A stretch of 64,000 nucleotides of DNA from Erythrobacter sp. (GTDB lineage Bacteria; Pseudomonadota; Alphaproteobacteria; Sphingomonadales; Sphingomonadaceae), in assembly GCA_009993605.1 (NCBI GenBank), contig JAACTB010000019.1, positions 1 to 64,000 on the forward strand, written 5' to 3'. The position numbers were made by a program, and so were the translations under genes. The notes under the pieces are model-generated. The model did no database searches. It had not been told where the DNA came from and saw only the letters and a list, made by a program, of their open reading frames with translations. Positions 1-9,800 of this stretch are shown here, one piece after another (position 1 is the first letter of the stretch; every line of letters begins with the position of its first letter).

Positions 1-926
1 GAGACAGCCGACGCGATCGTCGAAATCGACGAGGACAGCTCGTTTGCGTGTTCCGCGAGATTGCGGGCGACATCGGAAGAGCTGTTGGCGTGCAGGGCGG
101 TTTCCCGGGTTATCACGCTTGTCCGATTGGCAGTCGTGCGAAGTTCGCGCGCAGCGTCGGACAGATCAGCAGAGGCACGGCCCACCATATCGACGATGGC
201 GATCACGCTCTGCTCGAACTGATCGGCGATGACATGCATGTCGGCTCGGCGTCGCTCCTCCGACGCTGCTTCGTTCGCGAGGCGCCTGTCGCGTTCGGCA
301 TTCTCGCGGGCCTGCGCTTCCTGGAGATCATGAAGCGCGCGTTCAAGTTTCGCGCGATCGCCCTGCGCTTCGCTCGCCAAAGTATCGGCGAGATGCCGTG
401 CCTTCTCCTGTCTGTGGGTAAGGCGGCGCAAGCGTTCGGTAATGTAGGCTAGGACAGCGAACTGGAGACCCACAGCCACGGCGTGCACCATGACACGTAG
501 GAATGTGCCCGAACCCGAAAAAACCCAAGTCGGCGCGATAAAATCGAGCGCGAGATGGTGCACGGCGATAAGGGCGGACGCCAAGGCGATAGGGCGCCAG
601 TCACACAGGACCGTCAATGCTGCCAAGGCGACGAAGAAATACATGTGCCCGTCGATCTGCCAGCCGTGACCGGCTAGAAGATAAACGCCGATCGCCGGAT
701 AGAGCGCGGCGAGCGTCGCGCAGGTGAGGCGGGCAGTCTGGTCGAAGCGCCCCCTGATTGCCATCCAGGTGGGGGCGATATTTGTGGCCAGGACGAGACC
801 CGCCGTGAGCGTGGTTTTGCCAGTCTGCAAATAGAGCGCCATCCCGACGAGCCAGACTGCCCCGCACCACGCCGCGAGCACGAGGATCAGAATGCCGCGT
901 GCGCGCAGCCGATCAAGCTCGGTCAT
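1..926 (-). CDS. Methyl-accepting chemotaxis protein, 3' end cut by window edge
   Basis: The frame is open from an ATG at 926 to the left edge, so only the N-terminal 308 or so residues are visible. The first 180 residues hold about six hydrophobic helices, including a segment around AVHHLALDF. A charged coiled coil follows (KLERALHDLQEAQARENAE). After it comes a Ser/Thr/Ala-rich helical stretch (SDLSDAARELRTTANRTS, then SSSISTIASAV) typical of the start of an MCP signalling domain. By family knowledge it would pass a signal to CheA/CheW from the inner membrane. The conserved hairpin tip lies outside the window. Its ATG overlaps the stop of the upstream gene (ATGA), suggesting translational coupling. 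Confidence 0.72.
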   Translation of the reverse strand, partial: MTELDRLRARGILILVLAAWCGAVWLVGMALYLQTGKTTLTAGLVLATNIAPTWMAIRGRFDQTARLTCATLAALYPAIGVYLLAGHGWQIDGHMYFFVALAALTVLCDWRPIALASALIAVHHLALDFIAPTWVFSGSGTFLRVMVHAVAVGLQFAVLAYITERLRRLTHRQEKARHLADTLASEAQGDRAKLERALHDLQEAQARENAERDRRLANEAASEERRRADMHVIADQFEQSVIAIVDMVGRASADLSDAARELRTTANRTSVITRETALHANSSSDVARNLAEHANELSSSISTIASAV

Positions 927-1246
927 GTCAAATCTCCAAATCCAGAACAGCCCGCTGACGGGGCAGCCACCAGAAAGGAGGGAATCCCTTGGAGCCGACG
1001 GGACACAACGGCGCGATCGCCTTCGACGACGAACGAACCGTCGAAAGGCCCGAAGCCAATCAGGCGGATGCCGTCCTGTGCCATAGCGGTGAGCAGCTCG
1101 GTGTCGTTAGCGCCGGGCAGAGGCACGATTAGGAACTTTCCACTTTGGGAAGGCCAGAACGCCAACAGTCCGAAAGCGCTCAATGTGACCGCGAGCTGGC
1201 CTAGAAGCGGAGCCCGTGATGTTGGATGAACGGTGCGCATTCCCAC
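923..1246 (-). CDS. Hypothetical membrane-anchored protein upstream of the chemotaxis receptor
   Basis: This 107-residue protein has one hydrophobic helix near residues 13-30 (LGQLAVTLSAFGLLAFW) and a soluble remainder, so an inner-membrane anchor with a periplasmic domain is likely. I do not recognise the family. It overlaps the chemotaxis-receptor start by four bases (ATGA), which argues that both are one transcription unit and that it may modify or sense for the receptor (inference). The start is a GTG; an ATG two codons later at 1240 is equally possible. A soluble periplasmic segment with the GIRLIGFGPFDGSFVVEG stretch resembles small ligand-binding or regulatory modules, but this cannot be assigned. 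Confidence 0.6.
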   Translation of the reverse strand: MGMRTVHPTSRAPLLGQLAVTLSAFGLLAFWPSQSGKFLIVPLPGANDTELLTAMAQDGIRLIGFGPFDGSFVVEGDRAVVSRRLQGIPSFLVAAPSAGCSGFGDLT

Positions 1247-1649
1247 CCGATACGGGCGTCAAGGTTACCCAATAGTAAAGAAAATCATGGCCTTTGAACC
1301 AGGTGGATCGCAAATTACAAAAATTTGCAGCAAGATAATTTCTGCACCACCAGGTGGTCGGACATAGTTCGATCGGGCCATTGGTTTTGGCGGTCAAAGG
1401 ATTAGCCAAATGAGTTTTCCAAGGAAAAGCAGCTATTTCATGAGAGCTTACACTGCGAGACTAGCATATAATAATCCACTCATCTGTGGTGCTCTGCCGA
1501 TCAGAGAATGTTTTTTTGTGAAAGGCTTTGAGCCGCGCAAATACTTAATTGCGCAAAATACTTGAATCGTCAAAGAATGGGCTTTCGGCGCGATTGTGTT
1601 CCATTGCGGAGCCTTCTGGTCTTCCGCAATCCCGGGCGAAGAGCTCCGC
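1247..1649. other. Intergenic stretch with no convincing gene
   Basis: About 400 bases, more AT-rich than its neighbours. Only short frames without ribosome binding sites are present. Nothing recognisable was seen beyond presumed promoter sequence for the leftward operon that starts at 1246. Confidence 0.5.
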
Positions 1650-2744
1650 CTACCTCACGTCACTGGCAGCGATGCGGACGACCATGCAGCAGCCTTTTTC
1701 AACTCGGTCGTGTATTTCCATATAGCCATCGTGCAAGTTCGCGATGCGCTGGCAGATGGTAAGGCCGAGACCCAGCCCGTCAGCGCTGCCATCCTTGAAG
1801 AACTGCGTGAAGACCGCGTCCTTCTTCTCTTCAGGTATGCCCTTCCCGTTGTCGCCGACATAGAACACGTGCTCGCCGTCTTCTTCCTTGTGGTGGATTG
1901 TAATGACGAGCCGATCGGTTCCGGCGTGCTTGATCGAATTCTCGATCAGGTTCTGGAACAGCTGGCGCAGCAGGTTCGGCTCCACCGTTGCGACCGGCAA
2001 GCGAGTGATATTGAGGCTCGCGTCGATACCTTCGAGAGCTGCAGAGAGATTAAACCGCACTTCCTCGAGCAGGATATTAAGATCGTATTTCTCGAAATTC
2101 AGCCTGGTGGTTTCCTCCGACGCCGCCTTGAGCATGGACGAGATGGCGCCCGAAAGCCCCATCGCGCTGTCTCGCAGAGCGCTCAAAATGGCGGTCGCCC
2201 TGTCGCCCAGAGTGGTGTTCTTGTCGCGCTGGATCAGATTTAAGCCACTCAGGATGCTGGCGATCGGGTTCTTCAGATCGTGCGCGATGCTGTGCGAATA
2301 GATTTTCAGTTGGGCGTTCAAGCGAACGAGCCGTCGTTCACGCGCGGCCAGTTCCGTGATGTCGGTCGAAATGCAGACCAGACGTTTCTGACCGTTCTCG
2401 TTCGTGAAGACGACCTTGCGGGTTAATAGCGTGCGCCGATCCGCTTTCCAGTCAGTGATCTCTTCGACAAGTTCCGAGTGCCCTTCTCGGAAAGCGCGAC
2501 GGTCTTCGCTCAGGAAGAGTTCGGCCTCTTCTTCCGGAAAGCTTTCGACAGTCGTCGTGCCGATAATCGAGTTGCGCTGATCGGGTGCGTAGACCGAGAG
2601 AAACGCCTTGTTGGCGTAGACTAGCCTACTGTCCTCATCCTTGATGAAGATGAGTGACGGTCCGTTCCCAAGCAGGAATTCCACAAGTCCACTGTCCTCG
2701 GGAAAGGGCGGCGGCGGTGTCGCGCTTATGTGCGAAAATGGCAT
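1650..2744 (-). CDS. PAS-domain sensor histidine kinase
   Basis: A 364-residue protein without membrane segments, so probably a cytoplasmic kinase. An N-terminal PAS-like domain (about residues 18-130, ending DITELAARERR) precedes a HisKA dimerisation domain. The phospho-acceptor is His155 in the HDLKNP context. The ATPase domain shows an N box at 265-273 (NLIENSIKH), a G1 box at 298-302 (DNGKG) and a G2 box near 323-327 (GLGLG). All catalytic motifs are intact. No response regulator gene lies beside it, so it is an orphan kinase within the window. A GGGGG run sits nine bases before the ATG. The ligand or redox cue sensed by the PAS domain cannot be told from sequence. Confidence 0.9.
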   Translation of the reverse strand: MPFSHISATPPPPFPEDSGLVEFLLGNGPSLIFIKDEDSRLVYANKAFLSVYAPDQRNSIIGTTTVESFPEEEAELFLSEDRRAFREGHSELVEEITDWKADRRTLLTRKVVFTNENGQKRLVCISTDITELAARERRLVRLNAQLKIYSHSIAHDLKNPIASILSGLNLIQRDKNTTLGDRATAILSALRDSAMGLSGAISSMLKAASEETTRLNFEKYDLNILLEEVRFNLSAALEGIDASLNITRLPVATVEPNLLRQLFQNLIENSIKHAGTDRLVITIHHKEEDGEHVFYVGDNGKGIPEEKKDAVFTQFFKDGSADGLGLGLTICQRIANLHDGYMEIHDRVEKGCCMVVRIAASDVR

Positions 2745-3095
2745 TGCATTTTACCCCCGATCCAAAGTGGTCGGAGTAATGCAGAAACCCGGGAAAATTG
2801 CAATTTTTAAGCCACTTTGGCGTAGGATATCAATGCAGACAGATCGCAGGTCCCTTCGACGAACCGATGATCCTGCGAAATATTTAAGTCGGGAATCGTC
2901 TTCATCAGCGGTCGCTGTGTTAATCGAATCGATAGCAGTCAGAAGATTCTGGGCAGAAACTAGGCAGATAGCCATCATTAAAGTTGCAGATGGGACAAAC
3001 AATTACGTAGAGAGTTCCCGGAGCTCACAGCTCCCACTCGCTGCGAGAGACCTCAGCGGCGCTACCACAAACTTCAGCATCGTTCGAAATCGGAT
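2745..3095. other. Intergenic stretch, no supported gene
   Basis: About 350 AT-rich bases between the kinase and a small leftward gene. Frames on both strands lack ribosome binding sites and sensible residue composition. It probably holds the kinase promoter. Confidence 0.45.
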
Positions 3096-3308
3096 TTAAT
3101 CAGGTCGGGTTTCCGCGTCTCGCTGGAAAGGTAAGATATGGGCCGGAACGTTCGAACCGTGCTCAGGATCGCGAGCTACGATAAAGCCTTCGTCTTGTAG
3201 AGCCTGGAGCGCATTGGTAGCGGCTTCCTTCGCATCCGCGCTAGGGTCGCCACATTCTTCGCTGAAGTTGGCGGCCAGAACGGCTTTGACTTTAGCGTCA
3301 TTCGACAT
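3096..3308 (-). CDS. Small hypothetical protein (70 aa)
   Basis: A small acidic, soluble protein beginning MSNDAKVKAVLAANFSEEC. A GGGAG ribosome binding site lies about seven bases before the ATG at 3308, which decides this start over an in-frame upstream one at 3338. The body looks like two helices (DAKEAATNALQALQDEGFIVA) with a short beta segment and a charged C terminus. I do not recognise the family. It stands alone between long non-coding stretches in the accessory part of the window. Confidence 0.55.
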   Translation of the reverse strand: MSNDAKVKAVLAANFSEECGDPSADAKEAATNALQALQDEGFIVARDPEHGSNVPAHILPFQRDAETRPD

Positions 3309-4023
3309 AGTTAAGCTCCCTCGGCTTTTCTTCACCATTTTGCCAACGCGTCAATCAGGTTGCAAGCCCGGCAGATAGGGCTGTCCTGATAGACTACCCG
3401 TTTTAGTTAGGTTCTAAATTAGGTCAAAAGCTGAATTTAAATTATTTCCAGAACGTGAAGGAAAATCCGAAGATTAAAATGCGAAAAAGGTAAGACTTTA
3501 GATATCCTGCAACACAGAGCGCACGTAGTTTCCGACCTCAATTTTCATTTTCGCACGGCCAGAACAACTCGTCTGTGCATACTGTATCGCCTTATTCAGA
3601 GGTACATGGAAACCTAAGCTGATCGACCTTTCATTTACGATCTGCCACTCCATCTGGTGGTTGCGCAAGGTTACATCGGCTTGCTCGCTAAGTTCTGTCT
3701 GCTTTCGTGAAAAAAGCGCCGCTACGAGACTGGCCCGAAAGATAAAATTGCAGCCGGGATTTTGTTAGTAATTGTAGCGTGGGCAGTTTGGGAAAAGGGA
3801 TTACTCGAGGCAATCACGGAGTTATCGGCGATGCCGCTTTCCACCCCAAATCGACTTTGGTGGTGTCGAATGGACAGGCGCAACCGACGGTCCGCTTTTA
3901 GGAATTCCTTAGGAGAGTTCGAACGTCCGAAATTGGGGCGCAAAGCTGACGCCCTCCGCAATTGGATGAGAGTCCGTTTTCCGAGTTGCTCAGCAATTCC
4001 GAAAGGACCGATTGAAGAGGCGC
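3309..4023. other. Non-coding accessory stretch with a possible gene remnant
   Basis: About 715 bases with no intact gene. On the minus strand a frame runs from 3764 to a TAA at 3498-3500 with protein-like composition (NERSISLGFHVPLNKAIQYA, near the C terminus SVLQDI) but no start codon near its beginning, so it may be a decayed gene. From about 3850 to 4010 the plus strand carries GGACAG, GGTCCGCTTTT and GAACGTCCGAAATTGGGGCG words resembling degenerate dispersed elements seen elsewhere in this region. Confidence 0.4.
3498..3764 (-). pseudogene. Possible decayed gene fragment
   Basis: An open minus-strand frame of 267 bases ends at a TAA at 3498-3500. It is bounded upstream by an in-frame TAA at 3765-3767. 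There is no ATG, GTG or TTG in its first third with a ribosome binding site. The translation has a short hydrophobic stretch (NFIFRASLVAALF) followed by a soluble, ordinary-looking sequence ending SVLQDI. A one-base shift near 3725 would join it to a second open frame upstream. This suggests a truncated or frameshifted small membrane protein. No family is recognised, and chance openness in AT-rich DNA cannot be excluded. Confidence 0.22.
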
Positions 4024-4611
4024 CTAGCTGTCATCCAATGCTCGCCGCTCTGCGCGTTGTATTGCTGACCGACTAACGCCTACGTGCGCGGCGACTTCCG
4101 CTAATGACGCACCAGCTTGGCGCATTGTTAGAGCTTCCTCATGTTGTAGTTTGGTAAGCGCACGTGGCCTGCCCAGCTTTTTCCCTTCGGCCTTGGCGCG
4201 TCGAAGACCCGCCTGGGTTCGCTCGACAAGAAGGTCACGCTCAAATTCGGCAACCGCGCTAATGACAGACATCGTCATTTTGCCCGCTGCGCTCGTTAGG
4301 TCAACGCCCCCCAGTGCCAGGCAATGGACCCGCACATTCTCCTTCGCCAGCAGTTCGACGGTACTGCGAACGTCCATCGCGTTGCGCCCAAGCCGATCCA
4401 ATTTCGTGACGATCAGAACATCATCCCAATCCATGCGATCGATCATTCGCCGAAATTCTGGTCGCTCCATGGCTGGCACAGACCCGGAAATCGTCTCGCA
4501 AAATGTTCGGCGCGGTTCGATCTGGAAGCCAGCCGCGCTTATTTCCCCGATTTGATTTTCCGTAGTTTGCTCGATGGTACTGACCCGACAGTAAGCAAAA
4601 GTTCGCGACAT
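4024..4611 (-). CDS. Serine recombinase (resolvase/invertase family)
   Basis: A 195-residue protein of normal length for small serine resolvases and invertases. The catalytic domain begins SRTFAYCRVSTIEQ, with nucleophile Ser11. The LDRLGRN motif follows, then the long E-helix (AEFERDLLVERTQAGL). A C-terminal helix-turn-helix (GASLAEVAAHVGVSRSAIQ) follows a KLGRP linker. It would cleave and rejoin DNA at short inverted core sites. The ATG at 4611 is preferred because a GGAG lies seven bases upstream; the ATG at 4617 is too close to it. No transposase is adjacent, so it may be a stand-alone invertase/resolvase or a transposon remnant. It points towards the large PIN/repeat cassette behind it. 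Confidence 0.9.
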   Translation of the reverse strand: MSRTFAYCRVSTIEQTTENQIGEISAAGFQIEPRRTFCETISGSVPAMERPEFRRMIDRMDWDDVLIVTKLDRLGRNAMDVRSTVELLAKENVRVHCLALGGVDLTSAAGKMTMSVISAVAEFERDLLVERTQAGLRRAKAEGKKLGRPRALTKLQHEEALTMRQAGASLAEVAAHVGVSRSAIQRAERRALDDS

Positions 4612-4983
4612 AGACATTCTCCGTGGCTCGATATCGTGTCACGAAATTAGTAATGTATCGAAACTCGTTTGCCTATATTTGGAGCGATGCCTGAGGCTCT
4701 TCAGTGCGGTCACGAAAACGCTCCTTTTCGAGCCTGAGATCAGATTGGTGAAGAAAAGATCGGAAATTACTTCGTCCGCTTCGCGCCCATTATAAGTCGT
4801 TCAACACGCTATCCGGCTCTCCCGAAAGCCGCCATTTCTTGATATCCTCGTTACGCGACGGCGAGTGACAGAGATTGGGATGCAGGGATCATTCCTTAAT
4901 ACCATGCCAAGCGACAGGCTGTGTCGGTAGCTGACATTCGCCGTTTGGCCGAACGGTCCACTCGTGCGCCAAGCATACTCTAG
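4612..4983. other. Intergenic stretch upstream of the recombinase
   Basis: About 370 bases lying between the recombinase start and the stop of the helical protein. A res or inversion site could lie here but no clear inverted core pair was recognised. The words GACATTCGCCGTTTGGCC and GGTCCACTCG near 4936-4965 resemble the dispersed element described in the findings. Confidence 0.4.
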
Positions 4984-6888
4984 TTATGTTGCAAGCCACG
5001 CTTGGAGCGCAGCCATGGCATTCCCAAGATATCGCCGGAGACGCGGTTCGATAATCGCGAGGAGTTCCATGTCGGCAAGCAGGTGATCGGCATCCTGCTT
5101 GTCGACAACGCTGAACGCCAGCTCGTCCGCCCATTTGCCGAGGTAGGCGGACCAGCCCTCGAACCCCACATGGGCGGCTGCGGCGGCGATCGCGATCAGG
5201 AATTCGCGCTGCGCCTTAGGCGGATGGGCGGAATCGATACGGTTTTTGCGCACCATGACCCTGAGCTCGTCCGCCAGTGCCGTATTCCGGCTTGCGCTCG
5301 CGACACCGGCAAGTCCGATGAAAATGTTCTCGCGCATCTCTTGATCGACATCGCCGTCGAACCGGTGCCCGGCGGACCGCATCAGCTCTACCGCCCGCTC
5401 GACCCGGTGGTCGCCGATCGAGAACAAGCCGCGCAAATTGATAAGTGCGGTGACACTCTTCGGGCTGAAATCCTGCGGCGCCAACGCTTCCGCGAGGATC
5501 GCGTCCCATTCCGCCGGCATCATCGGAGTTTCTCCGCCGGTGCGCCCTTCGAGTGGCCCAGGCAGAAAACTGCCGGGAAAGATCATGCTGCGCGGCAGGT
5601 CGGTCTCGCCACTGCCAAACAGCAGGTCATGGAGCGGCCCCGCCTGGACATTGTCCTGATATGTCGAAGCAGCGTTCGAGATTCGTCCGAGGAACTCCGC
5701 CTTCAACTGATTCGGCGTGCAATAATCCGCGACCCAGCGCGGCTCCTCAAGCAATTCGCTCAGCGTCTGATAGTAGAAACGCCGTCCGCGCTGCCCGATC
5801 GCCCATTTCGTAAAATGTTCGACGCCGACATGACCATAGGCGTGCCGCTCGAACAGCGCCGCTTGCGCGAAGATCGCCAAACGTCGCTGGAACGGCGGCA
5901 GGTCGGCCAGCACGCCGGTACGGCTGATGTCGCCACCGACATATAGCAGGATGCCCATCAGGAAATGCAGTCTTCCCTCGACGTCCGTCGGATCGAGGTC
6001 GCGGATCGAGGTTACAAGTGCGAGTATGGTCGGCTCGAGCGAGGGAATCCTCGGAAGAACAGCCAACCCAGTCTCGATCGCGCCGATGCGCGAAAGCAGG
6101 TCGCCGGAGCTGGCGGCCCATTCCAGCAGTGCCACCAGCTCGCTCTCTGCGACCTTCGCTATGTCGCTCGCGGCGAGGATTGACGAGTGGCTGGCAAGCA
6201 GCAAGGTCAGACGGGTGACGTCGGGGTCATGGAGCCCAAGCTGCCTATTGATATGCGGCGCGAGGATTTCTGCGGCGAGTTGCGGGACTGAAGATGCCAC
6301 CCCCTTGCCGATGAGGTTCTCGTAATAGTCACGGTCGGCGGGTACCAACGTGTCGGTCTTGCCGGTTGGACCGCTGAATTGCTGCTCGATTTTTCGCCCG
6401 ATCTCGGGCGGCGTATGGTCGAGCGCCGCGTCGAGGTGGCGAAGCTCCTCGTTGCGGAGAGGCCGCTCGGTCAGTCGTACGCGCCAGTCAGTCAAGGCGT
6501 CGCGACCGAGCCCGGCATAGGCGAGAGCGGCGTCGAATTCGTCAAGCCGGGATTTCGCGTCGTGATGCAGAGCGACAAAGCCGTGAAGCTGAAAACTCGC
6601 CTGTGCGTTCCGGACCTTCAGGATCTTGCGCCCGGCGTCTTCGCCGCGCTCGATCGACCATTCGTCGCCGTCGTCGTCCTTCACCGTCGCCGACGCATCG
6701 CCACTGCGGTACAGTTCACGGATCGCGTCGAAGAATGCGGCGCGACCGAACCGCGCCTTGTCGCCGTCGAAGACAATCATACCGTCCAGCTTGAGGTCCA
6801 GCACCTCGCGGAATCGGTCGTCCTCGACCACCTCTCGCAGGATCGTCTCGGGAAAGAGCGACAGCGCTTCGCGACGCGTGAGCGGCAT
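4984..6888 (-). CDS. Large helical protein of unknown function, partner of the PIN-repeat protein
   Basis: A soluble, Ala/Leu/Asp-rich protein of about 634 residues with no recognised catalytic motif. The N terminus (about 1-140) looks mixed alpha/beta (LKLDGMIVFDGDKARFGRAA). The remainder is mostly helical, compatible with a repeat scaffold, and ends with paired helices (RLRRYLGNAMAALQAWLAT). The start at 6888 is favoured by a GAGG five bases before the ATG. Starts at 6903 and 6915 overlap the preceding gene more deeply. It lies immediately downstream of the 1398-residue gene, with the ribosome binding site inside or touching that gene's stop region, so the two are co-translated and probably form one complex or system. 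Function not known; defence against mobile DNA is a guess from context. Confidence 0.75.
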   Translation of the reverse strand: MPLTRREALSLFPETILREVVEDDRFREVLDLKLDGMIVFDGDKARFGRAAFFDAIRELYRSGDASATVKDDDGDEWSIERGEDAGRKILKVRNAQASFQLHGFVALHHDAKSRLDEFDAALAYAGLGRDALTDWRVRLTERPLRNEELRHLDAALDHTPPEIGRKIEQQFSGPTGKTDTLVPADRDYYENLIGKGVASSVPQLAAEILAPHINRQLGLHDPDVTRLTLLLASHSSILAASDIAKVAESELVALLEWAASSGDLLSRIGAIETGLAVLPRIPSLEPTILALVTSIRDLDPTDVEGRLHFLMGILLYVGGDISRTGVLADLPPFQRRLAIFAQAALFERHAYGHVGVEHFTKWAIGQRGRRFYYQTLSELLEEPRWVADYCTPNQLKAEFLGRISNAASTYQDNVQAGPLHDLLFGSGETDLPRSMIFPGSFLPGPLEGRTGGETPMMPAEWDAILAEALAPQDFSPKSVTALINLRGLFSIGDHRVERAVELMRSAGHRFDGDVDQEMRENIFIGLAGVASASRNTALADELRVMVRKNRIDSAHPPKAQREFLIAIAAAAAHVGFEGWSAYLGKWADELAFSVVDKQDADHLLADMELLAIIEPRLRRYLGNAMAALQAWLAT

Positions 6889-6895
6889 GTCGTCC

Positions 6896-9800
6896 TCAGT
6901 CATCGCCGATCGCATCTTCCACGAACATTAATATAAATTGCCGCACATGATCGATCAGCCACGCGTAGATTCTGGGCTCGATATGTTTGAGCGGCTCCAG
7001 CACGTCCTCGCGCATCCAGCTGTCGAAGCGATCGCGCGCACTGAATTCGATCTGGGGACGGTTGATCAACAGGCTGTTGACCGGGATTGCGAGACCATAG
7101 GTCGCCATCGCGGAGCCATCATGGTCGGTAATCATCCCCGACCAGTTGCGCATGTCGGCCAATGCCAGGAGCCAGCGCGATCTCGCGCGAGCAAGATCGT
7201 CTGCGATCGTATCATTCCATTGCAGGCCGATTGTATCGACGAGGACTGAAGTAAGTCGCTGTAGCCATTCGGCCTCGGCCGGCAGTCGCAGCCACGACCG
7301 CATCTGGATCATCATGAGATTCTCGCGAAATGCGCGAAGCTCGCCGGTCTCGAGCATCTCGCCGTCCTTCAAGCGCGACCGCGCGACAAGTTCGGCCAGC
7401 TCCTCCGACGTGGCGGGGATCAATAATAATCCCGAGCGCCGCAAGGTCGTCAGGTAGCGGCGATGCTCGTCTTCGCTGATTGCGTTGTCGGCGAGTAGCG
7501 CGGCGAGGAGGTCGAGCGACGTCCAGACCGGAGACGCGCCATTGTCGCTGTCGATATTGGCATGGCGGTTCATGTACCGATCGTCGGAGACGATCGCATC
7601 GACATGGCCGGCAAGCTCGATCACGGACATATCGGGATGAGCTTTGAGCTCATCGGTTTCGCCGCTTGCCGCCAATTTGACGGTGCCCGACGCGATCCCG
7701 GCCGCCAGCGGCGCCCGGAGCGATTCGATCACCGCTTCGATCGCGGTCGCCTTGCTCTCCAGCCCAATCAGCGCATTCGCCTCTTCGACCTGTTGTTGCG
7801 AGACAAAGACCTTCAAGCCGGCCGCCGCGATCTTGTCCAGCACGCCGGCTGTGTTGAGGTAGGATACCGAAAGATCGTCTAGATAGAGTTCGGCCCCGTC
7901 CTCGATGGCGATTTCCGTCGCCCATCGCATCTCATTCGCCTCGAGATATGCGCGGGCGCGCTGCTCCTCTTCCAATGTCAGCTGACCGGCTTCGACGAGC
8001 TTGTCGACGACCGCGAGGCACGACACCAGATGGTCCGCGAAACGCGCCAGATCGACGCCTTCCCCGCGGAACGATCCGACCTTTTGCACGGGCGCCGAGC
8101 GAACCACTATGCGTTGCGCCTCATCCCCGGGCTGGCTTTGCGCTTCGCCTAGCATCGCGGCCAGCGAGCGGCCGACAATATCGACGAGCTTTTCATCAAC
8201 CGGTGTCGACGGCGTGAACCGGAGCATCCGGCCCGCGCTCAAGGCACGCGACATACGGTGCGCGAACGCGATACGGCTTGGTTGATGGAAGGCAAGCTGC
8301 TGGCGTTCGCCAAAGAGCCAGCCGAGCGTCGAATGAGCGATCGTGACGATCCAGCGCGCGGTGACCAGCTCGATCAGGTCGAGCGAGGCGAGAATGATCA
8401 GCGAACTTCCATCGAGTGCGATAGAATTGGCCTTGGGGTCGGGCGACCCCCGCACACCGCTATAGGCGGGAATGACCGAGCGTCGCCGCGGGTCGGGTTC
8501 GTCACGGTTGGCGAGCATTGCCGGCAGGAGCAGCTCGAGGCTCGGCCGGCGCAGCAGCTTTGCCGCCACGTAGCGCGGGATGTCTCCAGCTTTGAGCTTG
8601 TCCCAAGCTTCCGAGACGCGCTTGTCCCAATCGGGCGCCTGGTCGATCAATTGCTCGATGTCCGCCGACTGGACCGGGCCGTCGTCGCCTGAGAGATTGG
8701 CAGCCGTCGCAAACCACTGGTGAACATGGTCGGCGTTCTCGAGACCTTGCTGTGTCGAAAGTATATAGCAGCCGATCAACACCTCTGGATCAGCAGGCGC
8801 CTTCTCGGCGGCAAGGGCGATCAGGCCGGCCACGCGGGACGATCCGATCTGCGCCGCTAGCTGCGCCATTAGGAGCAGCTCTTCGGCCGTTCGGCTGTCG
8901 CGCTTCGACCATTCGTCTTCGACATGCACCGAGAGGTCTGGCCACTGGCCGGACGTGATCAATATGTTTGTCAGCAATGCGCGATCATCGGCGACGTCGC
9001 GCTCGGCCCGCAAGCCAGTGAGGACCGCTGTTGCCTGCGCAATGTCGCCGGCGCGGTAGGCGTTCCAGGCCTGAGCCGAGCGCAAGAGCGGCGACGTGTC
9101 GATCAGCTCGGGGACATCGCCAAGGACCGTTGCGACGTCATCTGTACGATCGTGCCGCAGTAGGAACTGCACGATGCTCTCGGCATCATGGCGCGCCTTC
9201 GTCGTGGTCACCAGCAATCGGGCAAGCTCGAAGAACCGCTCGGAATAGCCTTGGCGCGACATCGCCAGAACGAGCTGCGCAAGATTGGCCGTGACCGGCG
9301 ACACGGCATAAGCGGCTTCCAGATCCGGAATGCTTGGGCCGGTCGCGCCAGTCGCGATGATTGCCTGCAGCTTGGCGCGCTCACTGTCATCGATACCGTC
9401 GGCCTCGTCGAGGCGGCGTTGCGCCTGGTCGAGACGATCGGCCGAGGTCAGCATCTTGATCTCGATGTCGAGGATGCCGGGTCGATTGAGGTGCGCCAGC
9501 ATGACGCGCATATGCTTCTGGAGATAATCGGCGGCATTCGCCGCCGTTGCCTGACCATTGGCTAAGGCGAGCCGCGCAAGTGCCGTTTCGACATCGCCTT
9601 GCGGATTGAATGCATCGGCACGAGTCAGCGCGCGCTCCACGGCGCCAAGATCGAGTGAAATGCCGAAGGCCAGTCCGAGCGGAACCCATGCGATCGGGTC
9701 GTCTGCGCCGAGCTTGCTCTCAAGCGCTTCGCGGGCCTCAGCCTGGGTTTCCGTATCGCGCAATCGCAGCCATAGCGCGAGATTCTCGAACGCGCGTGCG

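Noticed and set aside
2751-3002. Minus-strand 83-residue frame before the kinase
   Set aside because: No ribosome site, poor composition in AT-rich DNA.
3722-4076. Overlapping frames on both strands near the recombinase
   Set aside because: No ribosome sites; composition resembles non-coding dispersed sequence.
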